A stretch of DNA of 64,000 bases from Labedella gwakjiensis. Lineage in GTDB: Bacteria > Actinomycetota > Actinomycetes > Actinomycetales > Microbacteriaceae. The notes under the pieces are model-generated. The model was given only the letters and a program-made list of their open reading frames with translations, had not been told where the DNA came from and did not search any database. The translations under genes were made by a program, and so were the position numbers. Positions 51,603-59,676 of the stretch are shown piece after piece. Position 1 is the first letter of the stretch. Each line of letters begins with the position of its first letter. Location: positions 2,914,001 to 2,978,000 of the forward strand of contig NZ_PYAU01000001.1 in assembly GCF_003014675.1 (NCBI RefSeq), given 5' to 3'.

Positions 51603-52087
51603 CCATGCGCGTGATCGTGGCGACCGACGGGTCGAAGCAGTCTCTGGCGGCGGCGCGGCAACTCATGTCGTTCGCCGACCCGACGAAGGTGACGGAGGTC
51701 GTCGTCATCGCGGTCGTGAGCCCGCGCGCGGCGGTCCCGTTCGCGAACGAGCTGTCGCGGTCGAGGGGCTCGTCCGGCGACATGAGCTTCCGTGAGGAGG
51801 CCGGCAACGCGCTCGACGTCGTCGCGGCGGAGTTCGAGGGCTGGGGGCCGAAGGTCGTCAAGAAGATCCGCAGCGGCTCGCCCGCCGCCGAGATCGTGAG
51901 GGCCGCCGAGCAGCTGGAAGCCGACCTCGTCGTGGTGGCGAGCGGAGGCAAGGGCCTCAGCGAGACGATCCTCCTCGGTTCCACGGCCCAGCGCATCCAG
52001 CACTCCGCACCGTGCCCCGTGCTCGTGTCGCGCCCCACGCCGCGCACGCCGCCGGTGCCGCGCCGGCGCGCCTCGACCTCCGCCTGA
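51599..52087 (+). CDS. Universal stress protein (UspA family)
   Basis: 162 aa. MRVIVATDGSKQSLAAARQL strand-helix, and the ATP-binding motif GGKGLSETILLGSTAQRIQHSAPCPVLV. Overlaps the permease stop by 4 bp (ATGA); a second ATG at 51605 is possible. The C-terminal 20 residues are Pro/Arg-rich. It is presumably a regulatory partner of the permease, binding ATP in the cytoplasm. Confidence 0.92.
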   Translation: MTMRVIVATDGSKQSLAAARQLMSFADPTKVTEVVVIAVVSPRAAVPFANELSRSRGSSGDMSFREEAGNALDVVAAEFEGWGPKVVKKIRSGSPAAEIVRAAEQLEADLVVVASGGKGLSETILLGSTAQRIQHSAPCPVLVSRPTPRTPPVPRRRASTSA

Positions 52088-52185
52088 CGGGGCGCGGCGG
52101 CCGTCGCGCGCCGGGTGGGGGAGACTGGACTCGGCTCCCGACGCGCGGGGGCGTCCCGCCACCGCGGGAGGAGAGGGTCCCCCCG

Positions 52186-53766
52186 ATGAGCCTGGTCCGG
52201 CTGAACGACGTCCACGTCCGCCTCGAGAACACGCAGATCCTGCGGGAGGCGTTCCTGCGGCTCGAGCGGAAGGACCGTGTGGGGCTCATCGGCCGCAACG
52301 GTTCGGGAAAGACCACGCTCCTGAAGCTCGTGCTCGAGCAGGTGCACCCCGACTCCGGGACCGTCGTCGTGGACCCCGGGACCCGCATCGGTTACTTCTC
52401 GCAGTTCTCCGAGCTCGACGGCACGGCGACGATCCTCGAGGTGCTCGACGGGCTCTTCGACGAGGTGCACGCCGCGGAGGACGAGCTCGCCGCAATTGAG
52501 GCGTCGATCGCGGCCGGACCCGACGCCGGCGAGCTCGACGACCTCATCGGTCGCCAGTCGGAGCTCTTCGGGGAGATGGACCGGCTCGAGGGCTGGGACT
52601 ACCAGCGGAAGATCGACCAGGCGCTCACGACCCTCGGGTTCCGGGAGGAGCACCGCACGCGCCCCATCGACGAGCTCTCCGGCGGCTGGCGCAACCGCGC
52701 GGCTCTCGCGAAGATCCTGCTCGAGGAGCCCGATGTGCTGCTGCTCGACGAGCCCACCAACTTCCTCGACGTCGCGGGCGTGGAGTGGCTCGAGTCGTGG
52801 TTCCGCTCCTTCGACGGCGCCGCGATCATCGTGTCGCACGACCGCACGTTCCTCGACGCCGTCGCGACCCGCATCGTCGAGGTGGAGAACTTCCACCTGC
52901 ACGAGTACCCCGGGAACTTCGCGGAGTACGTGGTGCAGAAGCAGTTCCGGTTGAAGACGCTGCAGCAGCAGTTCCAGCACGAGTCGGAGCTGCTCGCGTT
53001 CGAGGCCGAGGGGATCTCCGACCGCCGTGAGGCCGCGAAGAACAAGGGCAAGGACCTCGGCAAGCAACTCGCCGGCATCAAGAAGTCGCGAGCGCCGCGG
53101 CCGGTGGACGAGATCATCACCGAGATCTATCGGGGACTCCACATCAAGGACGTGCTGTGCCGCGTGGAGGGCATCTCCAAGTCGTACGGGGAGCAGCAGC
53201 TGTTCGACGGGGTGAGCTTCGAGATCCGGCGCGGGAACCGCATCGTCGTGATCGGGGCGAACGGCAGCGGCAAGAGCACGATGCTTCGCGTGCTCACGGG
53301 GGAGGAGCGGGCGGACGCCGGCTCGGCCACGTGGGCGGCCGGCGTGAAGGTCGTGTCCTACAACCAGGTGCTCGAAGAGCTCGACCTCGACGACACCGTG
53401 ACGCACGCGGTCAACGCGATGCCCGACAGCCTCGCGCTCACGGCCACACGGAAGTCGGTGGGGCGGTTCCTCGCGATGTTCCAGTTCTCGGAGGCCGACC
53501 TCAAGAAGCGCATCCGGGAGCTGTCCGGTGGGCAGAAGGCGCGTGTCGCGATGGCGCAGTGCCTGCTGTCGGGCGCCTCGGTGCTGCTGCTCGACGAACC
53601 GACGAACCACCTCGACCTCCCGAGCACCCAGGTGATGGAGCGCGCGCTCGTCCACTTCCCCGGAGCCGTCGTCGTGGTGAGCCACGACCGCTTCTTCACC
53701 GACAAGGTCGCCACGCGCTCGCTCGTCTTCGCGGGCGACGGCGAGGTCGAGGTGCGCGTGGTCTGA
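52186..53766 (+). CDS. ABC-F family ATPase
   Basis: 526 aa from ATG at 52186 with GGGAGGAGAGGG upstream. Two ABC domains in one chain without membrane helices: Walker A GRNGSGKTT and GANGSGKST, signatures LSGGWRNR and LSGGQKAR, Walker B VLLLDEPTNFLD and VLLLDEPTNHLD. A linker (HEYPGNFAEYVVQKQFRLKTLQQQFQHESELLAFEAEG) of about 80 residues between them is the P-site tRNA interaction motif region. ABC-F proteins act on ribosomes in translation or antibiotic protection; the EttA/Uup-type subgroup is not resolved here. Confidence 0.93.
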   Translation: MSLVRLNDVHVRLENTQILREAFLRLERKDRVGLIGRNGSGKTTLLKLVLEQVHPDSGTVVVDPGTRIGYFSQFSELDGTATILEVLDGLFDEVHAAEDELAAIEASIAAGPDAGELDDLIGRQSELFGEMDRLEGWDYQRKIDQALTTLGFREEHRTRPIDELSGGWRNRAALAKILLEEPDVLLLDEPTNFLDVAGVEWLESWFRSFDGAAIIVSHDRTFLDAVATRIVEVENFHLHEYPGNFAEYVVQKQFRLKTLQQQFQHESELLAFEAEGISDRREAAKNKGKDLGKQLAGIKKSRAPRPVDEIITEIYRGLHIKDVLCRVEGISKSYGEQQLFDGVSFEIRRGNRIVVIGANGSGKSTMLRVLTGEERADAGSATWAAGVKVVSYNQVLEELDLDDTVTHAVNAMPDSLALTATRKSVGRFLAMFQFSEADLKKRIRELSGGQKARVAMAQCLLSGASVLLLDEPTNHLDLPSTQVMERALVHFPGAVVVVSHDRFFTDKVATRSLVFAGDGEVEVRVV

Positions 53767-53788
53767 CCGCGGCTCAGGCGATCGCGAT

Positions 53789-54004
53789 TCAGGCGATGCG
53801 GCGGAATCGCGGGCCGGTGTAGCCGTCGCGGTCCACGTGCTCCGCGAACATCGCGAGGGGGCGCACCCAGAACGAGTAGTCGCCGTAGAGCGTGCGGTAG
53901 AACACGAGGGCCTCGCCCGTCTCCGTGTGCGTTCCGACCCCCACCACCTCGTAGCGGGATCCCTTGAAGTGCTCGTAGATGCCGGGTTCGATCATGTCGC
54001 TCAC
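53789..54004 (-). CDS. DUF1653 domain protein
   Basis: 71 aa. Nearly the whole protein is the DUF1653 domain: GIYEHFKGSRYEVVGVGTHTETGEALVFYRTLYGDYSFWVRPLAMF. Function unknown; many members occur as small stand-alone proteins. It may start at the second Met (MIEPGIYEHF). Convergent with the ABC-F gene and 20 bp upstream of the esterase on the same strand. Confidence 0.88.
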   Translation of the reverse strand: MSDMIEPGIYEHFKGSRYEVVGVGTHTETGEALVFYRTLYGDYSFWVRPLAMFAEHVDRDGYTGPRFRRIA

Positions 54005-54024
54005 CGCGTCATCGTACCGAGGGA

Positions 54025-54657
54025 TCAGGCGGTCGTCTGGCTATCGAGGAACGCACGAACGTCGGCGAGCTCGTCGGCGTGGATGCCGTGCGCGAGGCCC
54101 GGGTAGACGCGCTCGGTGAGCGACGAGTGCCCGGGAAGCCACTCGGAGGTGTGAGCGACGGCGTGCTCCGCGATGACCCGGTCCTCCGTGCCGCGACCCC
54201 AGAACACGGGCGGGCGGGACGACGCGATCACGTCGTCCGCCGGCTGCGGTGCGGCCAGCACGAAGCCGCCGAGGATCACCGTCGCGGCGACGCGCTCGGG
54301 ACGCGTGCGCAGCAGCTGGCTCGCCATCACGCCGCCCTGGGAGAAGCCGATCGGTACGATCGACGATCCGTCGTCCACGTTCTCCTCGACCCACGCCCAG
54401 ATCGCGTCCGTCGCCTGGGCGACGGCGTCCGGGTCGGGGCGGCCGGGAGTCGTGATCGGCATCCACGCGGCACCGCCGCCGGGCATGTCGAGGGGAGCGC
54501 GGAGCGACGCCCACCGTCCCTCGATCGCGAGTGCCGGTGCGAGCACGGCGAGGTCGTGCTCGTGCGAGCCGTAGCCGTGGAGGAGCAGGACCACCGGCGC
54601 ACCGGTCGTCGAGGCAGCGGCCCAGGCGGGCGACCGCACGTCGTGGAGCGTCGTCAT
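54025..54657 (-). CDS. Alpha/beta hydrolase, carboxylesterase/phospholipase family
   Basis: 210 aa from ATG at 54655-54657, overlapping the upstream VOC gene's stop by 4 bp. PF02230-like serine esterase: HGYGSHEHDLAVLAPAL, nucleophile in GFSQGGVMA, Asp in FWGRGTEDRVI and His in PGLAHGIH. Cytoplasmic, no signal peptide. Co-transcribed with a VOC dioxygenase, a pair commonly seen with mhq-type quinone detoxification genes (mhqA ring-cleavage dioxygenase and mhqD hydrolase). Confidence 0.9.
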   Translation of the reverse strand: MTTLHDVRSPAWAAASTTGAPVVLLLHGYGSHEHDLAVLAPALAIEGRWASLRAPLDMPGGGAAWMPITTPGRPDPDAVAQATDAIWAWVEENVDDGSSIVPIGFSQGGVMASQLLRTRPERVAATVILGGFVLAAPQPADDVIASSRPPVFWGRGTEDRVIAEHAVAHTSEWLPGHSSLTERVYPGLAHGIHADELADVRAFLDSQTTA

Positions 54658-55565
54658 CGGGCGAGCAGTTCGTCGGTGGAGAGGTCGGGGAGGCTCACAG
54701 TGACGACGGTACCCCAGGGGTCCGAGACCGTCACGGAGCGGCCATCGCTCGCGAAGGGGAGCGCCTGAGCGGTGAGTCGCGCCTGCAGGGCGGTGAGCTC
54801 CTCGGACGTCGGCACCGTCACGGACACCTCGCCGAGGCCGAGGCTCGCCGCCCGCGGACCGGCCCCCGCACTGTTCCACGTGTTCATGGCGACGTGGTGG
54901 TGGTAGCCGCCGGCGGAGGCGAAGAGAGCTCCCGGGTACTCGTTCGTGGTGATGCCGAAGCCGAGGGCGTCGACGTAGAAGCGCTGCGCGGTCTCGATGT
55001 CGCCCACCTGGAGGTGCACGTGGCCGACACGGCCAGCGGCGGACGGTCCCGCGTCGAGTGACTCTTGGGAGAGGAACTGCTGGAGGTAGGCGTTCGGGTC
55101 GAGGTAGGTGGTGGTCATGTGGATGCGGCCGTTGTTCCGGATCCAGTCCTCACGCGGGCGGTCGCGGTAGAGCTCCACGCCGTTGCCCTCGGGGTCGGAG
55201 AAGTAGAACGCCTCGCTCACGTGGTGGTCGCTCGACCCGGCGAAGCGGCTGCGCGGGTCCTGCGCCGCCCGGTAGACGGTGGCGGCGAGGGCGGGCTCGT
55301 CGTCGAAGAGGAACGCCGTGTGGAAGAGACCGGGCTGGCGCGGATCCACCGCGGGCAGGTCGGGAGTGTGGATGAGGCGGACGAGGGGAGTCGTGCCGCG
55401 GCCGAGCACGCGGTGCACCTCGCGTCCGCGGCTGCGCTCCTCGAGGGGCTGCATCGCGAAGGCGTTCGCGTAGTAGGCGCTCATGTTCTCGAGGTCGCCG
55501 ACACGCAGGGTCACCGCTCCCATCGACGTGTCGTCGGCCAGGAGGCGTTCATCGGTGGCGGTCAT
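54654..55565 (-). CDS. VOC family ring-cleaving dioxygenase-like protein (MhqA/CatE-like)
   Basis: 303 aa from ATG at 55563-55565 (MTATDERLL). Two VOC repeats: AVTLRVGDLENMSAYYANAFAM with LFHTAFLFDDEP, and GPSAAGRVGHVHLQVGDIETAQRFYVDALGFG with YHHHVAMNTW. Two-domain type I extradiol dioxygenase or glyoxalase-like enzymes such as MhqA/CatE have this layout. Operon with a downstream esterase, again like mhqAD. A palindrome TTGTAGCTTCAA and a TATAGT box lie just upstream. Confidence 0.85.
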   Translation of the reverse strand: MTATDERLLADDTSMGAVTLRVGDLENMSAYYANAFAMQPLEERSRGREVHRVLGRGTTPLVRLIHTPDLPAVDPRQPGLFHTAFLFDDEPALAATVYRAAQDPRSRFAGSSDHHVSEAFYFSDPEGNGVELYRDRPREDWIRNNGRIHMTTTYLDPNAYLQQFLSQESLDAGPSAAGRVGHVHLQVGDIETAQRFYVDALGFGITTNEYPGALFASAGGYHHHVAMNTWNSAGAGPRAASLGLGEVSVTVPTSEELTALQARLTAQALPFASDGRSVTVSDPWGTVVTVSLPDLSTDELLAR

Positions 55566-55589
55566 GGTGTCCTCGCGATTCTCAATTGC

Positions 55590-55606
55590 TTGTAGCTTCA
55601 ACTATA
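55590..55606 (-). promoter_or_regulatory. Minus-strand TATAGT promoter box with overlapping palindrome TTGTAGCTTCAA
   Basis: TATAGT (55601-55606, minus strand) is the -10 for the VOC/esterase operon, and a 12-bp palindrome, 10 of 12 positions matched, overlaps its downstream side at 55590-55601. This resembles a MarR-type repressor site such as those controlling mhq genes, but no MarR gene lies nearby. Confidence 0.45.
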
Positions 55607-55677
55607 CGGTGCAACGGGCGCGGGGGCGATCCCATTCCCGCAGACGCAGATGTCGCCGGCTCGTGTCAGGATCACGT

Positions 55678-56613
55678 ATGGCCGATCGACTGATGCTGCT
55701 CGACACCGCGTCCCTGTACTTCCGCGCCTTCCACGGGCTGCCCGATTCGATCACGCGGAAGGACGGCACGCCCGTCAACGCGATCCGCGGTCTGCTCGAC
55801 ATGATCGCGCGGCTCAGCACCGACTTCGAGGCGACGCATCTCGTCGCCTGCTGGGACGACGCGTGGCGGCCGCGGTGGCGCGTCGACCTCGTGCCGAGCT
55901 ACAAGGAGCAGCGGCTCGACGAGAAGTCCACGGCGTCGCGGTTCGTCGAGGTGGTCCCCGAGGGCCTCACCGCTCAGATCCCGATGATCCGGGAGGTGCT
56001 GGAACTCGCCGGCGTCGCGATCGTCGGCGTCGAGGACCATGAGGCCGACGACGTGATCGGCACCTATGCGAGCACGGCCGCGATGCCGGTGGATGTGGTG
56101 ACAGGGGACCGCGACCTCTTCCAGGTGGTGGACGACGACCGCGACGTGCGTGTGATCTACACGGCGCGCGGCATGAAGAACCTCAACGTGCTCGACGAGA
56201 AGGCCGTCGTCGCGAAGTATCGTGTGCTGCCCGAGCAGTACGCTGACTTCGCGACCCTGCGCGGCGACGCGTCAGACGGTCTGCCCGGGGTGGCGGGCAT
56301 CGGCGAGAAAACGGCGGCGTCGCTCCTCGGCGAGTACGGCACGCTCGCGGCGCTGCGCGAAGCTGCGGCCGACGACGACGCCGACCTCTCCGCGTCCGTG
56401 CGGGGCAAGCTCGTCGCGGCGTCCGACTACCTCGAGGTGGCCCCGCGGGTCGTCGCCGTGGTGCGCGACCTCGACGTGCCGTCGCTCGACGACGCGGGCG
56501 CGCGACTCCGTCCGGTGACGGGTGACGATCGTGCCGCGCTCGAGAAGCTCGGCGACGACTGGAACCTCGGCGGCTCGCTCACGCGTTTCCTCGCGGCCCT
56601 CGACGGCCGCTGA
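55678..56613 (+). CDS. 5'-3' exonuclease (DNA polymerase I N-terminal-type, flap nuclease)
   Basis: 311 aa. FEN/XPG-type nuclease: DTASLYFRAFHGLPDSI, VACWDDAWRPRWRVDLVPSYKEQR, EDHEADDVIGTYA, VTGDRDLFQVVDD acidic cluster and the H3TH GDASDGLPGVAGIGEKTAASLL. A stand-alone version of the 5' nuclease domain of PolA, probably processing Okazaki flaps or repair intermediates. ATG at 55678 stands 5 nt after a CAGGAT box. No polymerase gene adjoins. Confidence 0.93.
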   Translation: MADRLMLLDTASLYFRAFHGLPDSITRKDGTPVNAIRGLLDMIARLSTDFEATHLVACWDDAWRPRWRVDLVPSYKEQRLDEKSTASRFVEVVPEGLTAQIPMIREVLELAGVAIVGVEDHEADDVIGTYASTAAMPVDVVTGDRDLFQVVDDDRDVRVIYTARGMKNLNVLDEKAVVAKYRVLPEQYADFATLRGDASDGLPGVAGIGEKTAASLLGEYGTLAALREAAADDDADLSASVRGKLVAASDYLEVAPRVVAVVRDLDVPSLDDAGARLRPVTGDDRAALEKLGDDWNLGGSLTRFLAALDGR

Positions 56614-56691
56614 CGTCTCTCCTCGGAACGAGGGGATCGGTACCGACGCCGCGAGGGTGTGATGGGATGTAAGGGTCACCTAAGGAGATCC

Positions 56692-57528
56692 ATGTCGACC
56701 GCAACGCCTCCCGCCCGTCCGTCCAAGCCGGCTCGACCGCAGGTCACCCTCGAGGTGCTGCGGCGGGAGCAGCTGAGCCCGCACCTCGTGCGGATCGTGC
56801 TCACGGGCGAGCAGTACGAGCTCTTCGAGCCGAACGGGAAGACCGACGCCTACGTGAAGATCTTCTTCGCGAAGCCGGAGCTGGGGCTCGAGCCGCCGTA
56901 CGACGTCGCAGCGCTTCGTGAGACGCTCGCTCCCGAGGATCTGCCGGTGACGCGCACCTATACGATCCGCTCGGTCGATCCCAGGGCTCGCACGCTCACG
57001 ATCGACTTCGTCGTGCACGGTGACGAGGGCCTCGCGGGGCCGTGGGCCGACCGGGCGCAGCCGGGCGATCGCCTGACGTTCGCCGGTCCCGGCGGCGCCT
57101 ACGCTCCGGACCCGGAGGCCGACTGGCATCTCTTCGCCGCCGATCAGTCGGCGTTGCCGGCGACGGCCGCGGCCCTCGAGGCCCTGCCGGGCGGGGCACG
57201 CGGGCTCGCGTTCATCCAGGTGGCCGACGCCGCGGAGGAGATCCCGCTGACCGCGCCAGACGGCGTGGAGGTGCGGTGGCTTCACGGAGAGGAGCCCTCG
57301 ATCCTCGTCGACGCCGTCGCAGGTGCTTCGTGGTTCGACGGTCGGCCGCGGATCTTCGCCCACGGCGAGCGTGAGGCCATGAAGGGTCTGCGGAACCTGT
57401 TCCGCGAGCGGGGTGTGGTGCGCTCCGAGCTGTCGCTCTCGGGCTACTGGGCGCAGGGCCGCACGGAGGACCGCTTCCAAGCGGAGAAGCGCGAGCCGAT
57501 CGGTGTGATCGAGCCCGTCTCCGACTGA
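56692..57528 (+). CDS. Siderophore-interacting protein (SIP family)
   Basis: 278 aa, second SIP of the window. FAD-binding RTYTIRSVDP, then FAADQSALPATAAALEAL and the C-terminal SGYWAQGRTED typical of the family, with a shorter NAD-side loop than the protein at 20250. ATG at 56692 has TAAGGAG upstream. A weak, half iron-box-like string (AAGGGTCACCTAAGG) overlaps the leader and Shine-Dalgarno, too degenerate to claim as a site. Reduces ferric siderophore in the cytoplasm. Confidence 0.9.
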   Translation: MSTATPPARPSKPARPQVTLEVLRREQLSPHLVRIVLTGEQYELFEPNGKTDAYVKIFFAKPELGLEPPYDVAALRETLAPEDLPVTRTYTIRSVDPRARTLTIDFVVHGDEGLAGPWADRAQPGDRLTFAGPGGAYAPDPEADWHLFAADQSALPATAAALEALPGGARGLAFIQVADAAEEIPLTAPDGVEVRWLHGEEPSILVDAVAGASWFDGRPRIFAHGEREAMKGLRNLFRERGVVRSELSLSGYWAQGRTEDRFQAEKREPIGVIEPVSD

Positions 57529-57550
57529 CGGTTCGACGACCTCGCGGCCG

Positions 57551-58204
57551 TCAGCCCGCAGCCGGCTTGCGGGCGAGGAGTGTGGCGTCCGCGATCTCCA
57601 CCTCGACGCCGTCCCGCACGGCGATGCGAGGACGCTCCTCCACCACGAGCACCTCCGCGTCGTCCGGCAGCGCTGGCAGGAGATCCGCCGCGAGGAACAT
57701 CGCCTGCCGGTGGCTCTCGGACAGGTGCGTGAACAGCGGCGACGGCGCGTGGCCCACGACGAGGAGGTGCCCGCCGGGCGCCACCGCGTCCCACAGCCGC
57801 CGCGTCACCTCCACCATGCCGCCGTCCGGCGGATGCAGGAAGTGTGTCGTCACCAGGTCGAACGATCGTCCGTCCGCCTCGAACTCGCGGGCGTCGACCT
57901 GCCACCACGTGACGTTCTCCGCCACATCCGCGTCCTCCGCATGTCGGGCGGCGCGCGCGAGACCGTTCGCCGAGAAGTCGGCGCCGGTCACCGTCCAGCC
58001 TCGCGCGGCGAGCCAGATGACGTCGCCGCCCTCACCGCACCCCACGTCGAGAGCGGTTCCGGGCGTGAGGGCCGACGCCTCGGCCACGAGCTGCGCGTTG
58101 GCGTTGCCGCTCCAGATCGATCCGTCGCCCGCGTACCGCTCCTCCCATGCTGGCGGCTCGAACATCTCGGTGGCGGGGGCTGGCGTGCCGTGCTCATGGC
58201 TCAT
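57551..58204 (-). CDS. SAM-dependent methyltransferase (class I)
   Basis: 217 aa from ATG at 58202-58204, 7 nt after TAGCGT on the minus strand. SAM motif I ALDVGCGEGGDVIWLAARG, motif II acidic VTGADFS, then SFDLVTTHFLHPP and PGGHLLVVGHAP. Family resembles tellurite-resistance or thiopurine-type small methyltransferases (WEERYAGDGSIWSGNAN at the start). Substrate unknown. Convergent with the SIP gene. Confidence 0.9.
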   Translation of the reverse strand: MSHEHGTPAPATEMFEPPAWEERYAGDGSIWSGNANAQLVAEASALTPGTALDVGCGEGGDVIWLAARGWTVTGADFSANGLARAARHAEDADVAENVTWWQVDAREFEADGRSFDLVTTHFLHPPDGGMVEVTRRLWDAVAPGGHLLVVGHAPSPLFTHLSESHRQAMFLAADLLPALPDDAEVLVVEERPRIAVRDGVEVEIADATLLARKPAAG

Positions 58205-58283
58205 GCTCGTCACGCTACGACCGACGTGCCGGAACCGCGAGCTTCGTTGCCGATCCGGCAAGCAGCCGTGCGCTCGACCGACG

Positions 58284-59435
58284 TCACGGTGCGGGGGAGA
58301 GGGGGAGGCGGAGGATGCGGTCGTCGCCGTCCGTCGGTTCGCCGCGACCGTCGGTGTTGTTCGTGACCACCCAGAGGCTGCCGTCGGGTGCCTCGACCAC
58401 GTCGCGGAGACGGCCGAACTCACCCGAGAGGTAGTCGGTCGACGACGTGGTGTCGGCGAGCGGCACGGAGCGCAGCACCTCCCCGCGGAGGTTCGCGACG
58501 AAGAGGGTGCCGCCCACGACCGCGAGCCCGCTCGGGCTCGCATCATCCGGGTTCCATTGCTGCAGCGGATCGGTGAACTCGGCCCGGCCCACGACGCCCT
58601 CCACGACGGGCCAGCCGTAGTTGGCTCCGGGGGTGATGAGGTTGAGCTCGTCCCACGTGTCCTGCCCGAACTCCGTCGCGAACATCGTGCCGTCCTCTGC
58701 CCAGGCGAGGCCCTGCACGTTGCGGTGGCCGAGGCTGTAGACGAGGGAGCCCTCGATGGGGTTGTCGTCGGGAACGCCACCGTCGAGTGTCATCCGAAGG
58801 ATCTTGCCACCGAGCGCATCGGGGTCCTGCGGGGCGTCGCGGTTCCCGGCGTCGCCGACGGACGCATAGAGGAGGCCGTCCGGACCGATCGCGAGGCGTC
58901 CGCCGTTGTGGGTGCGGGCGGACGGGATTCCGTCGAGGATCGTCTCCGGGTCGTCGACACCGAGCGCTCCGGGTTCCCCCGTGAGCGAGTATCGCTCGAT
59001 GCGGTTCCCGTCCGACCCCGTCGAGTAGACGTAGAGGCGCTCGTCGTCGTCGACGGTGAGGCCGAGCAGACCGCCCTCGCCGCCGGTCACGACGCCCTCG
59101 ACGGTTGTGACCTCTCGCGTGGATCCGTCGTCGGCGAGCTCGAGGATGCGTCCGCTGTCGCGCTCGCTCACGATGGCGGTCTCTCCGACGAAGGCGACAG
59201 ACCACGGGGCCTCGAGCCCCGTCGTGACATCAACGGGATCGCCTGAGGGAGCGACCGGTTCCAAGGCGTCCGCCGTCGGGCTCGGCGCCGGGGCAGCCGA
59301 GGGTGACAGCGCCGGCGACGTGATGGTCTCCGGCTGCGCGGCGCACGCGGACAGGAGCAGGCTGGCGGCGACGACGGCCGCTCCTCCGGATGCTCGTCTG
59401 CGGTTGGGGCGTGAGCTCGCGGTTCGGTGATCCAT
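58284..59435 (-). CDS. PQQ-dependent sugar dehydrogenase family lipoprotein
   Basis: 383 aa from ATG at 59433-59435 (TAGCGT 6 nt upstream on the minus strand). Signal peptide with Arg-rich n-region and lipobox LLSA-C at about residue 28-31, then an Ala/Pro/Ser linker (32-62). Beta-propeller domain of the soluble glucose/sorbosone dehydrogenase family: GLEAPWSVAF, GGEGGLLGL, RTHNGGRLAIGPDGLLYASVGDAGN, GHRNVQGLAW. A His in the ARTHNGG segment matches the catalytic His. Extracytoplasmic, membrane-anchored oxidation of an aldose is likely; cofactor use is inferred from the family. Confidence 0.9.
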   Translation of the reverse strand: MDHRTASSRPNRRRASGGAAVVAASLLLSACAAQPETITSPALSPSAAPAPSPTADALEPVAPSGDPVDVTTGLEAPWSVAFVGETAIVSERDSGRILELADDGSTREVTTVEGVVTGGEGGLLGLTVDDDERLYVYSTGSDGNRIERYSLTGEPGALGVDDPETILDGIPSARTHNGGRLAIGPDGLLYASVGDAGNRDAPQDPDALGGKILRMTLDGGVPDDNPIEGSLVYSLGHRNVQGLAWAEDGTMFATEFGQDTWDELNLITPGANYGWPVVEGVVGRAEFTDPLQQWNPDDASPSGLAVVGGTLFVANLRGEVLRSVPLADTTSSTDYLSGEFGRLRDVVEAPDGSLWVVTNNTDGRGEPTDGDDRILRLPLSPAP

Positions 59436-59503
59436 GCATCCACGCTACGCAGAGCGAGGCGATCCAGACAGGCCCTGGCGGGGCACGCCCACGACCATCA
59501 CCA

Positions 59504-59535
59504 TCGAGGGCGCCACGTCCGTGTCGAGGGCGCCA
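59504..59535. repeat. Direct repeat TCGAGGGCGCCA x2 (20-bp period)
   Basis: TCGAGGGCGCCA occurs at 59504-59515 and 59524-59535, two helical turns apart, in the gap between the sugar dehydrogenase and the poly-G run. Could be a tandem regulator site; no gene-specific evidence. Confidence 0.4.
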
Positions 59536-59579
59536 GGTGGAGCTGTAGCCCTCGCTCGGGAGTAGCCCCTTGGGTAGGG

Positions 59580-59667
<88 letters not shown>

Positions 59668-59676
59668 GAGAGGGGG

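Noticed and set aside
56676-56690. Iron box in front of the second SIP gene
   Set aside because: AAGGGTCACCTAAGG keeps only one half-site and overlaps the Shine-Dalgarno; too weak to call.
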